Shown here: positions 17,569-26,622 of the stretch, one piece after another
Position numbering within the stretch: position 1 is the first letter of the stretch
Layout of the letters: each line of letters begins with the position of its first letter
Source of the DNA: Leptospira andrefontaineae
GTDB lineage: Bacteria; Spirochaetota; Leptospiria; Leptospirales; Leptospiraceae
Direction: 5' to 3'
Assembly (NCBI RefSeq): GCF_004770105.1
Contig: NZ_RQEY01000001.1
Span: forward strand, 124,001 to 188,000
DNA length: 64,000 nt
Position numbers and translations under genes: made by a program
The notes under the pieces: generated by a model
Databases searched by the model: none
Told to the model about the DNA's origin: nothing
The model's input: only the letters and a program-made list of their open reading frames with translations

Positions 17569-20060
17569 TGAGGAAAACAAAACCTTCTTCCATTCTTCGA
17601 ACACTTTACCTGATTTTATTTTCAGGTTTCTGTTTTTTAGGAATTCCTATCTTCTCTCAAGGAGAAGTTCTTCCTGAAAAAAAGACGGAAGAAAAAAAAG
17701 AAGATCCTGATAAGACAAAGATAAATCCGGAAACGGGAAAAGATATTAATAATGGAAACAACGATAGAGGTTCCATTATCACCGTTACCGGTACTCGCAG
17801 AAAAGGTTTTTTAAAAGATTCTACGATCACTACTGAGGTGATCACCAGAAAAGATATAGATGCAATGGGTGCGAGAGATATCTCCCAAACTCTTGGTAAC
17901 GTTCCAGGTATCGAGGTTCGACCTGCTCAAGGAGGAGAAAGAGGGTCCACAGTTCGTTTACAAGGTCTCGCGGGCCAAAACGTTTTGATCTTAGTGGACG
18001 GACAAAGGACCACGGGACGTTTCAGTGGCTCCATCGACTTAACTAGATTTAAAGCGGAAGATATAGAAAGAATCGAAATCGTTAAAGGTGCGTCATCCGC
18101 TCTTTACGGTTCGGATGCGATCGCAGGTGTGATCAACATCATCACTAAGGAACAAAAAGATCCCTACTCTGCAAACTTCAGGACTTTTATGGGGGGAGGA
18201 AATCCTACCTACTATGGCACCGGAACAGAATTCCGTAACTATGCTTCAGTAGGGGTTCGTAAAGGAATAGTCTCTACTAATTTTACTGCAGGTTGGCATA
18301 GAGGAGATGGTTACGATCTAACTCCGGATGCTACCTTAGGACCTAAAAACGGGAGAATAGAAAGTCTCTCTCCCAGTTATTCCCCTTTTCCAACAGACAC
18401 TCCTCTTTCGACAAAACTTTATATTTATCGTAAAAAACTCCCATATGAGGGTCCTTTAGAATCCACTTCGGGTAGTGCATTCGAAGACATCAACGTTTCC
18501 AACAAAACTACTTTCGACATCTCTGAAACCTTTAAGTTAGGATTCCAATTCTATTATAGATATCTAAACCAAAACGCAGTAGACGCCGTTCCCCCAAAAG
18601 CAGTTTACGATAGAAGTAACAAAACCCATGACTTCATGGGCGCGCTTAATGCGGATTGGGAAATTACTAAAACACTAAACTTAAACGTAAACACGAACTA
18701 CGCCAGATTTTTTGATACATATACATACGACCAAAGAAAATCGGACGCTCAAGACAGAAGAGAGAAGCTGGATAACGCAGTTACAGAATTCCGGACCCGC
18801 TTAGATCATAAAATTTCTGACGGGCATGTAATCTCGTATGGTGCAGAATCATTAATAGACCAATTTTCCTCTGCAAGGATTGCTCCGGATTGTAAGAGAA
18901 ATTTTCCCAATATTTGTGCGAGCGATATTCTCGGGGGAACTGATCCATACCAAACGCAAAACGGATACGCTCAAAGACAAAGAAATGCCTTTTATGTGCA
19001 GGACGAATGGAGAGTATCCAGCGCTCCAAGGATCCAAATCGTTCCCGGAATTCGCTCCGATCATGACTCCATTTACGGAGGACAAGTCCTTCCTAAATTA
19101 GCGGTTCGTTATGATGTGACAGATAAGTTCCGCTTTAGAGCTGCCAACGGTTTAGGATACAGGGCTCCCAGTTTCCAAGATCTATATTATAATTTCATAA
19201 ACCCAGGTGTGGGTTATAGAGTAGCCGGAAATCCGGATCTAAAACCTGAACTTTCTCGTAGTTATAACCTAGGAGGGGAATGGGAACCGAATAAGGTATT
19301 TTGGTTCAGCTTTAACTTCTTTTATAATAATATCGATAATTTAATTGGATTCAGAACTAACCCTACTAGAGATGCTTCCGGATTACAGATCTTTAATACA
19401 TCCAATTACCAAAAAGCTCTTACAAAGGGATTCGAATCTTCTGTAACTCTTAGGGTTCATCAAAATGTTTCTTTGGGTGGTGGTTATACCTATACTGATA
19501 CCAGAGACGAGCTTACGAATCTTCCTTTAGAAGGAAGGGGTTATCATAGATGGAATGCGAATATACGTATAGATCATCAACCTAGCGGATTCAGCTTCTC
19601 TCTATTCGCAGTGATCTTCGGAAAACAACCGTATTACTGTCAAAAAAATCCACTTTGGTGCGATCCTCAGTTGCCTACTGAATTTTCCGCACTTAGCGCT
19701 CAGCTTACTACACAAGCAACGAATACAATCAATGCATTATTCGGAAATATTCCGGGTGGGATTCAAGAGTATTGTACAGAAAGAAACATATCGTACTGCA
19801 CTACTGGACCTACTTATGGTGTGAGAATGGTGAATGCACATACCAATTTGAATATTAGGGTTTCACAAAAAATATTAGGAACTTTTGAAATATTCGCAGG
19901 TGTGGACAACCTTCTAGACACGTTCGACCTGACTTATAATCCGCAAAAACCAAGATTCTATTATGTGGGGATAGATGGAAGGTTCAGCGCGGGCTCGGCT
20001 CCAGCAGATTATTCTGCGGCTCCGATACCATCTTCTTCACCTGTACCGGGGGTCCGGTAA
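17568..20060 (+). CDS. TonB-dependent outer-membrane receptor, probably for heme
   Basis: 830 residues. A signal peptide (about 1-32, ending near IFSQG) precedes a charged linker and a TonB-box-like ITVTGTR. The plug domain contains ALYGSDAIAGVINIIT and VRLQGLAGQNVLILVDGQRT, and the 22-strand barrel ends with a terminal aromatic-rich segment (FYYVGIDGRF). The long Pro/Ser tail after it is unusual. The flanking HmuY-like lipoprotein and HmuTUV transporter identify heme as the most likely ligand. FRAP and NPNL boxes typical of heme receptors are only approximated (FRAANGLGYRAPSFQDLYY; NPDLKPE). TonB/ExbBD are not in this window. The ATG at 17568 overlaps the preceding stop codon. Confidence 0.88.
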   Translation: MRKTKPSSILRTLYLILFSGFCFLGIPIFSQGEVLPEKKTEEKKEDPDKTKINPETGKDINNGNNDRGSIITVTGTRRKGFLKDSTITTEVITRKDIDAMGARDISQTLGNVPGIEVRPAQGGERGSTVRLQGLAGQNVLILVDGQRTTGRFSGSIDLTRFKAEDIERIEIVKGASSALYGSDAIAGVINIITKEQKDPYSANFRTFMGGGNPTYYGTGTEFRNYASVGVRKGIVSTNFTAGWHRGDGYDLTPDATLGPKNGRIESLSPSYSPFPTDTPLSTKLYIYRKKLPYEGPLESTSGSAFEDINVSNKTTFDISETFKLGFQFYYRYLNQNAVDAVPPKAVYDRSNKTHDFMGALNADWEITKTLNLNVNTNYARFFDTYTYDQRKSDAQDRREKLDNAVTEFRTRLDHKISDGHVISYGAESLIDQFSSARIAPDCKRNFPNICASDILGGTDPYQTQNGYAQRQRNAFYVQDEWRVSSAPRIQIVPGIRSDHDSIYGGQVLPKLAVRYDVTDKFRFRAANGLGYRAPSFQDLYYNFINPGVGYRVAGNPDLKPELSRSYNLGGEWEPNKVFWFSFNFFYNNIDNLIGFRTNPTRDASGLQIFNTSNYQKALTKGFESSVTLRVHQNVSLGGGYTYTDTRDELTNLPLEGRGYHRWNANIRIDHQPSGFSFSLFAVIFGKQPYYCQKNPLWCDPQLPTEFSALSAQLTTQATNTINALFGNIPGGIQEYCTERNISYCTTGPTYGVRMVNAHTNLNIRVSQKILGTFEIFAGVDNLLDTFDLTYNPQKPRFYYVGIDGRFSAGSAPADYSAAPIPSSSPVPGVR

Positions 20061-20083
20061 AAATAAAAATTGGGAGAACCAAT

Positions 20084-20938
20084 ATGAAAAAACTCATAAC
20101 CTTGGCTTTGTTCCTCTGTTTACCTGCAAGCATCTTCGCAGAGGCAAAAGAACTTAGGATTGTAACATTAAACGGAACTGTTTCAGAGATCGTTTTCGCA
20201 TTAGGAAAAGGTAAATTAGTTGTAGGTAACGATACTTCTTCCCTTTATCCTCCCGAAGCAGTAGCACTTCCTAAAGTAGGTTACCAAAGAATGCTTTCTG
20301 CGGAAGGAATTCTTTCTTTAAAACCGAATTTGATTTTAGGATTAGAATATGCGGGTCCTCCTGAAGTAATTGAACAACTTAAATCCGCAGGTTTAAAAGT
20401 GATTATCTATCCTGGGTTACCTGGAGTAGAACCTGCACTAAATAATATTCTTGCGATCGGAAAAGAGATCGGAGCAGAAAAAGAAGCCCAAAAGATCGTA
20501 CAAGATATCCGTAAAAAACATTCCAAAATTGCGGAGAAGGTTTCCAAATTAAAATCCAAACCAAAAGTATTATTCGTATATCATAGAGGAACAAGCCTCG
20601 CACAAGTTTCCGGAATAGAAACACCTGCAGACGAAATGATCCGCCTAGGTGGAGGGGTCAATGCGGTGAGCGGCTTCACAGGTTTTAAACCGATCACCCC
20701 TGAAGCAGTAATCGCGGCGCAACCGGATATAATCCTAATTCCAAGCAGAGGTTTAGAAAGCCTTGGCGGAAAAGACGGAGTATTCAATCTTCCGGGAGTG
20801 AAAGATACCCCTGCCGGGAAAAAATTAAGAGTAGTTGCGATAGACGATCTAGTTCTTTTAGGTTTCGGCCCAAGACTTGGCCAAGGTATTGAGGAATTAT
20901 TCGAATCTTTCCATCCGAAAACGCCTGATAAAAAATGA
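20084..20938 (+). CDS. hmuT: Heme ABC transporter, periplasmic binding protein HmuT
   Basis: 284 residues with a cleavable signal peptide (cut after ASIFA) and a class III binding-protein fold of two lobes joined by a long helix. LRIVTLNGTVSEIVFALG, LPKVGYQRMLSAEGILSLKP and DEMIRLGGGVNAVSGFTGFK are the usual HmuT/PhuT blocks. The Tyr in GYQR corresponds to the heme-ligating tyrosine of this family. It would collect heme in the periplasm after the TonB receptor and deliver it to HmuUV. It starts 23 bases after the receptor gene with GGGAGAACC as ribosome-binding site, and its last codon overlaps the start of hmuU. Confidence 0.92.
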   Translation: MKKLITLALFLCLPASIFAEAKELRIVTLNGTVSEIVFALGKGKLVVGNDTSSLYPPEAVALPKVGYQRMLSAEGILSLKPNLILGLEYAGPPEVIEQLKSAGLKVIIYPGLPGVEPALNNILAIGKEIGAEKEAQKIVQDIRKKHSKIAEKVSKLKSKPKVLFVYHRGTSLAQVSGIETPADEMIRLGGGVNAVSGFTGFKPITPEAVIAAQPDIILIPSRGLESLGGKDGVFNLPGVKDTPAGKKLRVVAIDDLVLLGFGPRLGQGIEELFESFHPKTPDKK

Positions 20939-22065
20939 TCGTATCCTCTCTAGAAACTTCTTCCCCTGAAACGAAAACTAAAGGGGAAGAAAAGAAGAAA
21001 AAAACAGGTCGTAAAGTCCCGCCTATTCTCGTATATGCGGTGTTAGCTGTTGGACTTTTCGGAATTGGAATACTTTCCCTTAAATTCGGCTCCATTCAAC
21101 TTTCTACGGGAGAGATCCTAAAAGTATTAATATCCGGACAAGATTCCTTGTCCGAGTTGGAAGTCCCACATTCCATTTTAATTTGGAATTTGAGAATGCC
21201 AAGACTCGTATTATCTATGTTAGTTGGAGCCTGTCTTGCTTCCGCAGGAGTCTGTATACAGGGATTATTCAGAAATCCATTGGTAGAACCTGGATTTATC
21301 GGAGTAAGTCCTGGGGCTGCATTAGCCGCTTCTACATGGATCGTATTTTCGGAAAAGATACTTACATTTTTCCCAGCCGAACTGAAGGGAAAAGAAAGTT
21401 TCCTGCTACAGTTATGCGCCTTTGCCGGAGCACTTTCAGTTTCATTCTTCTTACATATTGTTTCCAAAAGAGAAGGTGGAGGATTTTCCTTAGTTCTGGT
21501 ACTCGCAGGTATAGCAGTAAATGCGACTGTAGTTTCTCTCTTAGGATTTTTATCTTATCTAGCCGATGATACACAACTTAGGAACCTTACTTTCTGGAGT
21601 TTGGGAAGTATGGCAGTAGCAAGTTGGCATAAAATTTATCTATTAGGCGCCGTTCTTCTCTTAGTGACCTTCTTCTTTCCCGTATTGGCCAGAGGTTTGG
21701 ATGCTTTAGCATTGGGAGAAGCGGAAGCTTTCCATACAGGTTTTAAGGTAAGAAGGATCAGAAATCTTACCATAGTTCTCGCAAGTCTACTAGTAGGCGT
21801 AAGTATTTCTATCTGCGGTAATATAGCATTCGTTGGTTTGATCGTTCCTCATATTCTAAGAATGGTTTTAGGGCCAGGTCATAGAACGTTATTACCTGCT
21901 TCCTTATTCGGAGGAGCACTTCTTCTTGCAATAGCAGACTTAACAGCACGCACCATCGCATTCCCTTCTGAACTTCCCATCGGGATCATCGCGGCAGGGA
22001 TTGGTGGTCCATTCTTTTTATTCTTAATCTTACAAGCAAAACGTAGAGAGGGAGAATTCAGATGA
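20935..22065 (+). CDS. hmuU: Heme ABC transporter permease HmuU (FecCD family)
   Basis: 376-residue polytopic inner-membrane protein of the BtuC/FecCD type, with about ten helices. NLRMPRLVLSMLVGACLASAG is the standard FecCD opening; GVSPGAALAAS and, near the end, GNIAFVGLIVPHILRMVLGP with DLTARTIAFPSELPIGI are the coupling and signature regions. The N-terminus carries an extra charged stretch of about 30 residues (KTKGEEKKKKTGRK) before the first helix, longer than usual. Start and stop overlap hmuT and hmuV by four bases (ATGA) each, so the three are translationally coupled. Confidence 0.93.
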   Translation: MIVSSLETSSPETKTKGEEKKKKTGRKVPPILVYAVLAVGLFGIGILSLKFGSIQLSTGEILKVLISGQDSLSELEVPHSILIWNLRMPRLVLSMLVGACLASAGVCIQGLFRNPLVEPGFIGVSPGAALAASTWIVFSEKILTFFPAELKGKESFLLQLCAFAGALSVSFFLHIVSKREGGGFSLVLVLAGIAVNATVVSLLGFLSYLADDTQLRNLTFWSLGSMAVASWHKIYLLGAVLLLVTFFFPVLARGLDALALGEAEAFHTGFKVRRIRNLTIVLASLLVGVSISICGNIAFVGLIVPHILRMVLGPGHRTLLPASLFGGALLLAIADLTARTIAFPSELPIGIIAAGIGGPFFLFLILQAKRREGEFR

Positions 22066-22919
22066 GCCTAGTATTATCAGACATTTCCTTATCCAGAGGT
22101 GGAAGATTTCTATTATCAGGAGTCAATTTAAGTTTGTATCCTGGAGAACTTTTAATCGTGCTCGGTCCGAATGGAGCGGGAAAATCCACCTTATTAAAAT
22201 TATTCTCAGGAGAAATATCTCCGGACAAAGGATTGGTGCTATTGGATGGGATCCCTTTGTCTGAATATGATTCTGAAGATTTAGCGCTAAGACGAAGTGT
22301 TCTTTCCCAAGAATCGGAGATCCATTTTCCATTTATTGCAGATGAGATTGTTCGAATGGGAAGGTCCTGTTCTAAATTAAGAGTTCCTAAACCGTTAGAA
22401 GATCAGATCACTAAAGATGCATTTCATGCGGTCCATTTAGGGGAAAGAGAAAGATTCCAAATTTATAATAAACTTTCCGGTGGAGAAAAACAAAGGACCC
22501 AGATGGCAAGAGTCCTAGTCCAGGACAAGGAACCCACTCAAAGAGAAAGTTATGTTCTTTTGGATGAACCGGGAGCCTCTTTAGATCCGAATAGGATCCA
22601 TTCTTTATTAGAAAAAGCAAAACAACTCAGTAAAGAAGGAAGAGGAGTTCTATGTATACTTCATGATCTGAACCTCGCCTTAAGATACGCTGATCGGATC
22701 GCAGTATTAAAAGAAGGTAAAATACTATCGGATGGGGTTCCGGAGAATATTCTGGATGAGGAATTTGTCCTAGAACATTTCCAATTGAGGACCAAAAAAG
22801 TCCCCTTCCCGGAAGGAGGACATTACCTCATCCCACTCGGTCCTGCAGAACCAAACAAAACAAACGGCCTACCCTATAAAATTGATGCTAAAGGAGTCAA
22901 AGAAAATGTCCATCGCTGA
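22062..22919 (+). CDS. hmuV: Heme ABC transporter ATP-binding protein HmuV
   Basis: 285-residue ATPase that powers heme import with HmuU. Walker A GPNGAGKSTLLKL, a Q-loop in SVLSQES, signature LSGGEKQRTQMARVL, Walker B YVLLDEPGASLD and the switch histidine in CILHDLNLALRYAD are all intact. Its length and the final EHFQLRTKKVPFPEGGHYLI segment fit HmuV. It starts at an ATGA overlap with hmuU. Its last 14 bases overlap the hmuS start, and the hmuS ribosome-binding site AAGGAG (22891-22896) lies within its coding sequence. Confidence 0.93.
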   Translation: MSLVLSDISLSRGGRFLLSGVNLSLYPGELLIVLGPNGAGKSTLLKLFSGEISPDKGLVLLDGIPLSEYDSEDLALRRSVLSQESEIHFPFIADEIVRMGRSCSKLRVPKPLEDQITKDAFHAVHLGERERFQIYNKLSGGEKQRTQMARVLVQDKEPTQRESYVLLDEPGASLDPNRIHSLLEKAKQLSKEGRGVLCILHDLNLALRYADRIAVLKEGKILSDGVPENILDEEFVLEHFQLRTKKVPFPEGGHYLIPLGPAEPNKTNGLPYKIDAKGVKENVHR

Positions 22920-23991
22920 ATCGTTAGAAATAGAGAATATCATCAAAGATTGGAAACAGATCAAAGAAACACAACCTCGCCTTAGAATGAGGGAGATCGC
23001 TTCCAAACTCAAAACCTCGGAAGGCGGATTATTGGCTGCTTCCGAAATTTCAAAAGCAGAAGGATTCCCTCAAGTTTCTTCTCTCCAAACCAACTGGGGA
23101 GAATTATTTGCAAAATTCGGAGAATTAGGACATGTAATGGTCCTCACTCGTAACGAGGCCTGCGTACATGAAAGAAAGGGAATATTCGAAAAAGTAAGTT
23201 CCGGTCCCGGACATATCCTGGTTGTTGGAACAGATATTGATCTTAGACTTTTCCCAGGGATTTGGAAATTCGGATTTGCAGTGGAAGAACCTAAACAAGA
23301 TTCCACACAAAGATCTTTTCAATTCTTCAATGAAAATGGAGAAGCAATGTTCAAACTTTTCCTTACAGATAAATCAAACGTATCCGCTTGGGAAAAATTA
23401 AGATCCGAATTTAAAAATGGATCTACTGACTTCTCCCCTTTATTTTCCTCTGAAAACAAAAAGGAAACTACAGTCGCAGAGAAAAAAGAGATCAGCTCGG
23501 AAACTAAGGTTGAGTTCCTGAACGATTGGGGAAAACTCGAGGACACCCATGAATTTTTCTCTCTATTAAAAAAACATGGTGTTTCCAGGATCCAATCCAT
23601 GGAGATCGCCAATGGAAAATTCACTAAAACCGTGGAACCAAAAGCAGTTTTAAGAATGTTGGAAATGGCATCCTTGGAAAGAAGTCCTATCATGGTTTTT
23701 GTAGGAAATCCTGGATCCATACAGATCCACACTGGAGAAGTAACGAATATTAAGGTTTTAGAATCTTGGTGGAATGTTCTGGATCCGGAATTTAATCTTC
23801 ATTTAAGATCCGATCTGATCTCTAAAGTTTATATCGTGGATAAACCTTCCAAAGACGGAGTTATACATTCCATGGAAGTATATGATGCAGACGGAGAGTT
23901 GATCGTTCAGTTTTTCGGAAAAAGAAAACCGGGACAACCTGAAAGAACTGATTGGGTCGGCTTATTAGACAAGGTGTCTGAACCAGTCTGA
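22906..23991 (+). CDS. hmuS: Hemin-degrading factor HmuS/HemS family
   Basis: 361-residue cytosolic protein with the two-repeat HemS/ChuS fold. The N-terminal repeat has PRLRMREIASKLKTSEGGLL. The C-terminal repeat has IQIHTGEVTNIKVLESWWNV, then PEFNLHLRSDLISKVYIVDK and FGKRKPGQPER, all hallmarks of the family. Such proteins bind incoming heme and release iron from it or pass it on. Pathogenic Leptospira are known for a HmuO heme oxygenase, and none is in this window. The ATG at 22906 is chosen because AAGGAG lies nine bases upstream; an in-frame ATG at 22882 lacks such support. This is the last gene of the operon, followed by a strong terminator. Confidence 0.9.
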   Translation: MSIAESLEIENIIKDWKQIKETQPRLRMREIASKLKTSEGGLLAASEISKAEGFPQVSSLQTNWGELFAKFGELGHVMVLTRNEACVHERKGIFEKVSSGPGHILVVGTDIDLRLFPGIWKFGFAVEEPKQDSTQRSFQFFNENGEAMFKLFLTDKSNVSAWEKLRSEFKNGSTDFSPLFSSENKKETTVAEKKEISSETKVEFLNDWGKLEDTHEFFSLLKKHGVSRIQSMEIANGKFTKTVEPKAVLRMLEMASLERSPIMVFVGNPGSIQIHTGEVTNIKVLESWWNVLDPEFNLHLRSDLISKVYIVDKPSKDGVIHSMEVYDADGELIVQFFGKRKPGQPERTDWVGLLDKVSEPV

Positions 23992-24004
23992 TATCAAAAT
24001 GAGA

Positions 24005-24048
24005 TCGTTAGCTCTTTTAGAATACGTCCAAAGAGCTAACGAATTTTA
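24005..24048 (+). terminator. Terminator of the heme operon, possibly bidirectional
   Basis: TCGTTAGCTCTTT (24005-24017) and AAAGAGCTAACGA (24030-24042) form a perfect 13-pair stem, followed by ATTTTACTTT on the plus strand. It lies between the convergent hmuS and DoxX genes and may serve both. Confidence 0.8.
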
Positions 24049-24050
24049 CT

Positions 24051-24479
24051 TTAGACACTCTTATGTGTTTCTATATAAAAATCCGCCGAGATACGACCGG
24101 ATCCGTACAAAGAAAAGTGCAAAAGTAAAAGTAGGATCATGGATGCGTATGGCAGATTTGATCCTGCAGACACAAAACCTTCTCTTGCATGGATGAATAA
24201 AACGGCCCCGACTAGTACAGGCAATTGTAAAATCGCAGAGAATCTAGTCAGAAGTCCTACCATCAGCAGCACACCACCACAAATGTGAGCAATCACTATA
24301 TAATGAGCTAACAACGTAGAAGCATAAGGAGCATTATTCAATTCCATTAGTCGGATAAGCGCATCCGTATCTGCAAGGAATGCAAGTCCCTTATACACCA
24401 GAACCCCGCCCAAATATACGCGGACCATATCGATCCACCAATCCCGATGAGTTTCTAACCAATCATGCCATCTTTCCAT
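24051..24479 (-). CDS. DoxX-family membrane protein
   Basis: 142 residues with four hydrophobic helices. MVRVYLGGVLVYKGLAFLAD is the DoxX opening, and the middle reads HYIVIAHICGGVLLMVGLLTR, the family's G-G-x-LL-x-GL-x-TR core. Family members are associated with redox or sulfur metabolism and membrane stress, but most have no assigned role. The start at 24479 has GGAGG seven bases upstream and is preferred over the in-frame ATG at 24506. It is convergent with the heme operon and shares the terminator hairpin. A weak iron-box-like sequence (TGAGAATTATTTACA, 24619) lies upstream. Confidence 0.85.
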   Translation of the reverse strand: MERWHDWLETHRDWWIDMVRVYLGGVLVYKGLAFLADTDALIRLMELNNAPYASTLLAHYIVIAHICGGVLLMVGLLTRFSAILQLPVLVGAVLFIHAREGFVSAGSNLPYASMILLLLLHFSLYGSGRISADFYIETHKSV

Positions 24480-24624
24480 AAGGACCTCCGTCCTGCGATG
24501 GAACATTCTATCTTTCTTTTTTTGAAATGCAAGACCTCTTGTAAAAAAGAGATCTAATATAATCGAACAATCGTTTATTAATATTTGTTTAAACTCATCC
24601 GAAAGGATTATCGTTTAATGAGAA

Positions 24625-25197
24625 TTATTTACAGAATAGCTTTCTATTCTCTAATCTGCATCTTGCAGTTCTACCTGCCTTGGTATACTTTCCGTTTCCG
24701 TTACCTTCTGCTGTAAACGACCCGCTAAAAACGGAACCATCTCGAAACACATAACGTCCTGCGCCTGATTTTTTATCTTCTGACCAATTACCTTCGTATC
24801 TATCTCCGTCGGAATAAGCTAGGGTCCCCCAACCTTCTCTCATCTCTCCTGAAAATCTGCCGGAGTAAACGTCTTTGGTATCATATACATAAACACCTTC
24901 TCCGTTTTTGCAATTTCCCTTTTTACATCCGGGAGAACCGCTTGCAAAAGATCTTAAATTAATTCCAGGACTCGGCTCCGGTTTTCTTTCTATAGGTTTG
25001 CCATCTGCGTCTTCATCAAAATATTCTCTAGAAGAAATATCAGAGTCTTGGTCTCTATCATCCGCTTTCTTTTTGGGTTTTAATCTTTCGATCTCAGGGT
25101 TGGACTTTGGCTTTGGTTTGGAACAATCGGAAAAGAAGAAGTAGCAGGAAAATAAGAAAACGAATAAGGCAATCGAACTGAAAATTTTTTTGATCAT
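24625..25197 (-). CDS. MORN-repeat lipoprotein
   Basis: 190 residues. The N-terminal hydrophobic stretch contains two candidate lipobox cysteines (LFSC, and FSDC at about 25). A charged, probably disordered linker (KPKSNPEIERLKPKKKADD) follows. From about residue 100 there are four MORN-type repeats, seen in YSGRFSGEMREGWGTLAYSD, RYEGNWSEDKKSGAGRYVF and VFSGSFTAEGNGNGKYTK. The repeats are preceded and closed by Cys pairs (CKKGNC; CRLENRKLFC). MORN repeats form beta-hairpin sheets; in bacteria they are often surface or envelope proteins of unknown role. It lies alone between DoxX and the phosphoesterase. Confidence 0.82.
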   Translation of the reverse strand: MIKKIFSSIALFVFLFSCYFFFSDCSKPKPKSNPEIERLKPKKKADDRDQDSDISSREYFDEDADGKPIERKPEPSPGINLRSFASGSPGCKKGNCKNGEGVYVYDTKDVYSGRFSGEMREGWGTLAYSDGDRYEGNWSEDKKSGAGRYVFRDGSVFSGSFTAEGNGNGKYTKAGRTARCRLENRKLFCK

Positions 25198-25253
25198 TCT
25201 GGATCCCGGATTCCCTACAGAGAGCCCGGGAAGATCAGAATGTCAATAAAGTT

Positions 25254-26489
25254 CTAAGACTGTTTTTCCAAAACAAGCAGAGTGATCTCGGAAGGAGCTC
25301 CAATCCTCAAAGGAGGTCCCCAATATCCAGTTCCTCTACTCACATAAAGTTGGGTATCTTCCCATTTGCTCAGACCCGCCACGAACTTTTGGAATAAATG
25401 AATGAACACATTCCCAGGGAAATACTGACCACCGTGAGTATGGCCTGAGAGCTGCAGATCATATCCTACTTTTGCAGCTTCGAAAACAGAATTAGGCTGG
25501 TGAGCGAGTAATACTTTATAATGCGCGTCTTCCGTTCCGAGAGAAGCTTGTTTAGGGTCAGTCCTATGGCCCGGGATAATTGTATGAGCCTTATAATCAG
25601 TTACACCTGCGACAGCGATCTTAGCACCATTATGATCTATTAGTTTATTCTGATTTAATAATACATTGATCCCAAGATCTTCTAATTCTCTGATCCAAGC
25701 GATCACTCCCGAATAATACTCATGGTTCCCGGTTACGAAGAATGTACCATACTTGGAATCCAGATCCTTCAGTGGAGAAACATGGTGTTTCAACATGTTT
25801 ACTGTTCCATCCACCAGATCTCCGGTGATCGCAACGAGGTCAGGCTCCAAAGAATTCGTTTTAGAGACCACACCCTCTAAAAAATTTCCTTTTATCGTAG
25901 GCCCGATATGAATATCGGAAAGTTGTGCGATCTTAAATCCATGCAGACCTTCAGGCAGATCTTTTACCTTGATCTTCACATGTTTGACAATGGGAGTTTT
26001 TTTAGCCTGGTAAAATCCGAAAGCAGTCAATCCACCTGCAAGTCCCAAGAGCGCGAAAGAAGAGAATCTTGCTAAAAAATCCCCTCTTCCAAATTTTTCC
26101 GATCCTAATAATGCTTGAGTTTCGGCTGATGCGACAGAAATACTTTTGGATTGTAGAAGGTCCGAAAGATAGATAACGCCTTTCCAAGTCAAGTTTCCCA
26201 GATCCTTGAAGACTACGAAGGAAACAAGAATAGTCGCAAATCCCAAAGTGGTAAACGCGGAGTATGCCCAGAACTTCTGCCACCCGGTTTCTCTAAAAAA
26301 TAAACTTAGAAGATAAGCACTCGGGGTGAGAAGGACCAGAAAAACCACTCCGATCCAGAGAGAAACCATCTGAAAAGTTCCAAGTTCGAAAGGTGCGATC
26401 AAACGACTGGTCGCATAAGAATAACCTATCAAAAGAATTACGGTAAAAACACTGAGAAAAATCAATAACCTTTGCAAATCGAACTCCAT
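25254..26489 (-). CDS. Membrane metallophosphoesterase (YaeI-like)
   Basis: 411 residues. Four N-terminal helices occupy about 1-170, and a calcineurin-type phosphoesterase domain follows. All metal-ligand motifs are present: AQLSDIHIG, AITGDLVDG, VTGNHEYY, and LSGHTHGGQYFPG. This layout, with an N-terminal membrane part and GHTHGGQ, is that of YaeI/YkuE-type enzymes, some of which act on phospholipids or UDP-diacylglucosamine. The four-helix module is longer than in E. coli YaeI. Substrate is unknown. Not linked by an operon to neighbours. Confidence 0.88.
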   Translation of the reverse strand: MEFDLQRLLIFLSVFTVILLIGYSYATSRLIAPFELGTFQMVSLWIGVVFLVLLTPSAYLLSLFFRETGWQKFWAYSAFTTLGFATILVSFVVFKDLGNLTWKGVIYLSDLLQSKSISVASAETQALLGSEKFGRGDFLARFSSFALLGLAGGLTAFGFYQAKKTPIVKHVKIKVKDLPEGLHGFKIAQLSDIHIGPTIKGNFLEGVVSKTNSLEPDLVAITGDLVDGTVNMLKHHVSPLKDLDSKYGTFFVTGNHEYYSGVIAWIRELEDLGINVLLNQNKLIDHNGAKIAVAGVTDYKAHTIIPGHRTDPKQASLGTEDAHYKVLLAHQPNSVFEAAKVGYDLQLSGHTHGGQYFPGNVFIHLFQKFVAGLSKWEDTQLYVSRGTGYWGPPLRIGAPSEITLLVLEKQS

Positions 26490-26622
26490 ACCTAGGACAC
26501 ATATATCCGACCGAAAAAAAGGGAGGGAGTTCCTCTAAAAAACGCCTTTCTCACATTTTGTTCCGACAGAAAACGACAATCCGTTGACTTACTTCCCGAT
26601 CCATGAGAGTCTTGCCCCATCT

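Noticed and set aside
26584..26612. TTGACT before the GAF-GAF phosphatase as a -35 element
   Set aside because: No acceptable -10 sequence lies 16-18 bases downstream, and it overlaps the alternative TTG start.
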